A stretch of DNA of 36,880 bases from Modestobacter marinus. Its GTDB lineage: Bacteria; Actinomycetota; Actinomycetes; Mycobacteriales; Geodermatophilaceae. Both the position numbers and the translations under genes were made by a program. The DNA lies in assembly GCF_019799945.1 (NCBI RefSeq), contig NZ_JABGCH010000039.1, forward strand, positions 1 through 36,880, given 5' to 3'. Below, piece after piece: positions 35,673 through 36,880 of this stretch. Position 1 is the stretch's first letter, and the number at the start of each line of letters is the position of its first letter. The notes under the pieces are model-generated. The model worked only from the letters and a program-made list of their open reading frames with translations, did not search any database and was not told the DNA's origin.

Positions 35673-36809
35673 CTAGGTGTACTGACTCGGGACCGGAAGT
35701 AGGGCCTGTTGCACCCCATCGACTCCTAGTTGTGTCGGCCGGTAGCCCGCCCGCATTTCCCCGAGTTGTTCGAGCAGCTTCCCCGTCCTGTCCTTGACCC
35801 ATCGCGAGTTCAACGGGGAGAAGATGTTCTGGAATCGTGAACTGCCGCCTGCGGCCTCTACGGCGTCCTCGATGGCGTTGTACAGGCCGGCGATCAGCTC
35901 GGCCTGCTCGGTGATGGCGGCCCGCAGTTCGAAGACGTAGGCTTCCAGCCCGGCGTCACCGGCGACAGTCAAGTGCCACAGCCGCAAAGCCTGGAACTGC
36001 ACGAGGGCCCGGTTATCCCGTTGCAGGTCGTCGAACACTGCCTGCAGTTCACCGCTCTCCAGCTCACCGAGCCGCGTTCGACGGTCCTTGACCGGCTTCT
36101 TGCGCAGCTCCTCGAGCTCCTGGCGCAGTGCCTTGGCCTCGAGCGCGGACCGGGCCTGGAGTCTCCGCACATCCTTGTTGACCGGAGCCAGCTGATCCCA
36201 CATGGCCCTTGTCAGCGTCCCCGTCGATTGAGCCGCCCGATAGACCTCGAGAATGACCCCACGGATGGCTTCTCCGTCGGCCTCACGGTCGCGTTCGGCC
36301 GACCGACCAAGTGCATCCACCTGCTGAGACACGGCACCGATGGCCTTCTCGATCCGTGCGAGCTGCGCCTGCGTCGCGATGGCGCTCAGAGCGCCGGTCA
36401 CCGAACTGGCCGTCTGAAGCATCTGCGCCGGCTGGAAGCGGATGACGTGCGTGAACGTCCCATCAGTCCCTCGCAAGACACCGAGAGCCGCTCCCGAGGC
36501 GTCCTTGATCGTCTGTAGTTCGCGCAGACGTCGCGTGGACTCAGGCGTCAACCGGACCAACAGTCCCGCTTGCTCGGACATGGCGAGCCCGGCCTTGACC
36601 AGGGCATCGACGCCGACTGCCACGCGGGCGAGGTCGCGAGGAACTGACGCCACCACCTCTCCGTGCTTGTGTGCCGCGGCCGGGTCACCAAAGAAGATGA
36701 GCTCGCCCACAGTGTCGGTCGGGTAGACCAGCGCGTCCCCTGCAATCAGGTCATCGAGGCCCCCGTCCGCGGAGAAGCAGGCACTCAGATCGAGGCCGGT
36801 CTCCGTCAC
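35673..36809 (-). CDS. Unrecognised coiled-coil-rich protein, 378 residues
   Basis: I do not recognise this protein. It begins at GTG 36809 without a clear ribosome-binding site. Residues about 25-150 hold a mixed region (IAGDALVYPTDTVGELIFF, RLTPESTRRLRELQTIKDA) with FTHVIRFQPAQMLQ. Residues about 150-250 are strongly helical and charged with heptad character (LARIEKAIGAVSQQVDALG, ALEAKALRQELEELRKKPVK). The C-terminal part has a long helix (FELRAAITEQAELIAGLYNA) and ends VDGVQQALLPVPSQYT. There are no membrane segments, cysteine clusters or nucleotide-binding motifs. It lies beyond the defence island on the opposite strand and could be an associated effector or structural protein, but nothing in the sequence shows this. 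Confidence 0.7.
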   Translation of the reverse strand: MTETGLDLSACFSADGGLDDLIAGDALVYPTDTVGELIFFGDPAAAHKHGEVVASVPRDLARVAVGVDALVKAGLAMSEQAGLLVRLTPESTRRLRELQTIKDASGAALGVLRGTDGTFTHVIRFQPAQMLQTASSVTGALSAIATQAQLARIEKAIGAVSQQVDALGRSAERDREADGEAIRGVILEVYRAAQSTGTLTRAMWDQLAPVNKDVRRLQARSALEAKALRQELEELRKKPVKDRRTRLGELESGELQAVFDDLQRDNRALVQFQALRLWHLTVAGDAGLEAYVFELRAAITEQAELIAGLYNAIEDAVEAAGGSSRFQNIFSPLNSRWVKDRTGKLLEQLGEMRAGYRPTQLGVDGVQQALLPVPSQYT

Positions 36810-36880
36810 TGACGGCGCTCAGATGAAAGTCCCCAGACCTGCTCACTGAATTTCCCCACCCGTGGAGCTCCGCCGGAGAC

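Noticed and set aside
1-36880. CRISPR array or tandem repeats
   Set aside because: I saw no regularly spaced repeats of 20-40 bases. The only striking repeats are the two perfect palindromes, which fit terminators.

Overview
The window comes from a very GC-rich actinobacterium. Codon third positions are almost all G or C, starts are often GTG or TTG, Shine-Dalgarno signals are weak, and the housekeeping-like genes (PIG-L deacetylase, EcsC protein, TM0106-type RecB/helicase fusion, DUF3048 protein, GH63-like glucosidase) are typical of that group. A Geodermatophilaceae-like host is possible, but that is only an inference.

Layout. Positions 1-306 are the end of an IS1380-family insertion sequence. 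Positions 510-2715 are accessory: an unrecognised small protein, a pRiA4b ORF-3-like protein, and a ribbon-helix-helix antitoxin whose Doc toxin partner has decayed. Positions 2807-12650 look like ordinary chromosome: glucosidase, PIG-L deacetylase, EcsC protein, RecB-like nuclease/helicase and DUF3048 protein. A perfect hairpin at 12889-12924 closes this block. Next come a secreted cutinase-like esterase of lower GC and a junk zone (14118-15014) that holds a decayed serine-integrase C-terminus abutting a truncated HD-domain hydrolase gene. This zone looks like the scar at the left edge of a defence island.

The defence island runs from 15096 to 35029. It starts with a SauUSI-like type IV restriction enzyme (phospholipase-D nuclease, SF2 helicase, DUF3427) and a stump of an SF1 helicase/nuclease gene. 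Then comes the centrepiece, a five-gene operon (19083-35029) whose four junctions all overlap by 4 bases (TTGA, ATGA, GTGA, TTGA). In order it encodes: a 1740-residue DEAD/DEAH helicase with zinc-binding and DUF1998/MZB regions and a C-terminal endonuclease-like domain; a DrmD-like SNF2 helicase; a large Eco57I/PglX/DrmMI-like adenine methylase; a McrB-type AAA+ GTPase with a winged-helix and an EVE/PUA-like reader module; and McrC. The DrmD-methylase pair recalls class 1 DISARM, the first gene recalls DruE or a merged DrmA/DrmB, and the last two genes are McrBC. I do not know this combination as a named system. The likely logic is that the methylase marks self DNA, the helicases scan or load, and McrBC and the fused nuclease cut. 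All of that is inference.

The C-terminal half of the methylase drops from about 73% to about 50% GC in sampled rows, as expected if its target-recognition part was exchanged horizontally. Downstream lie a frameshifted DUF6308-like gene, antisense to the end of mcrC, and an unrecognised coiled-coil-rich protein.
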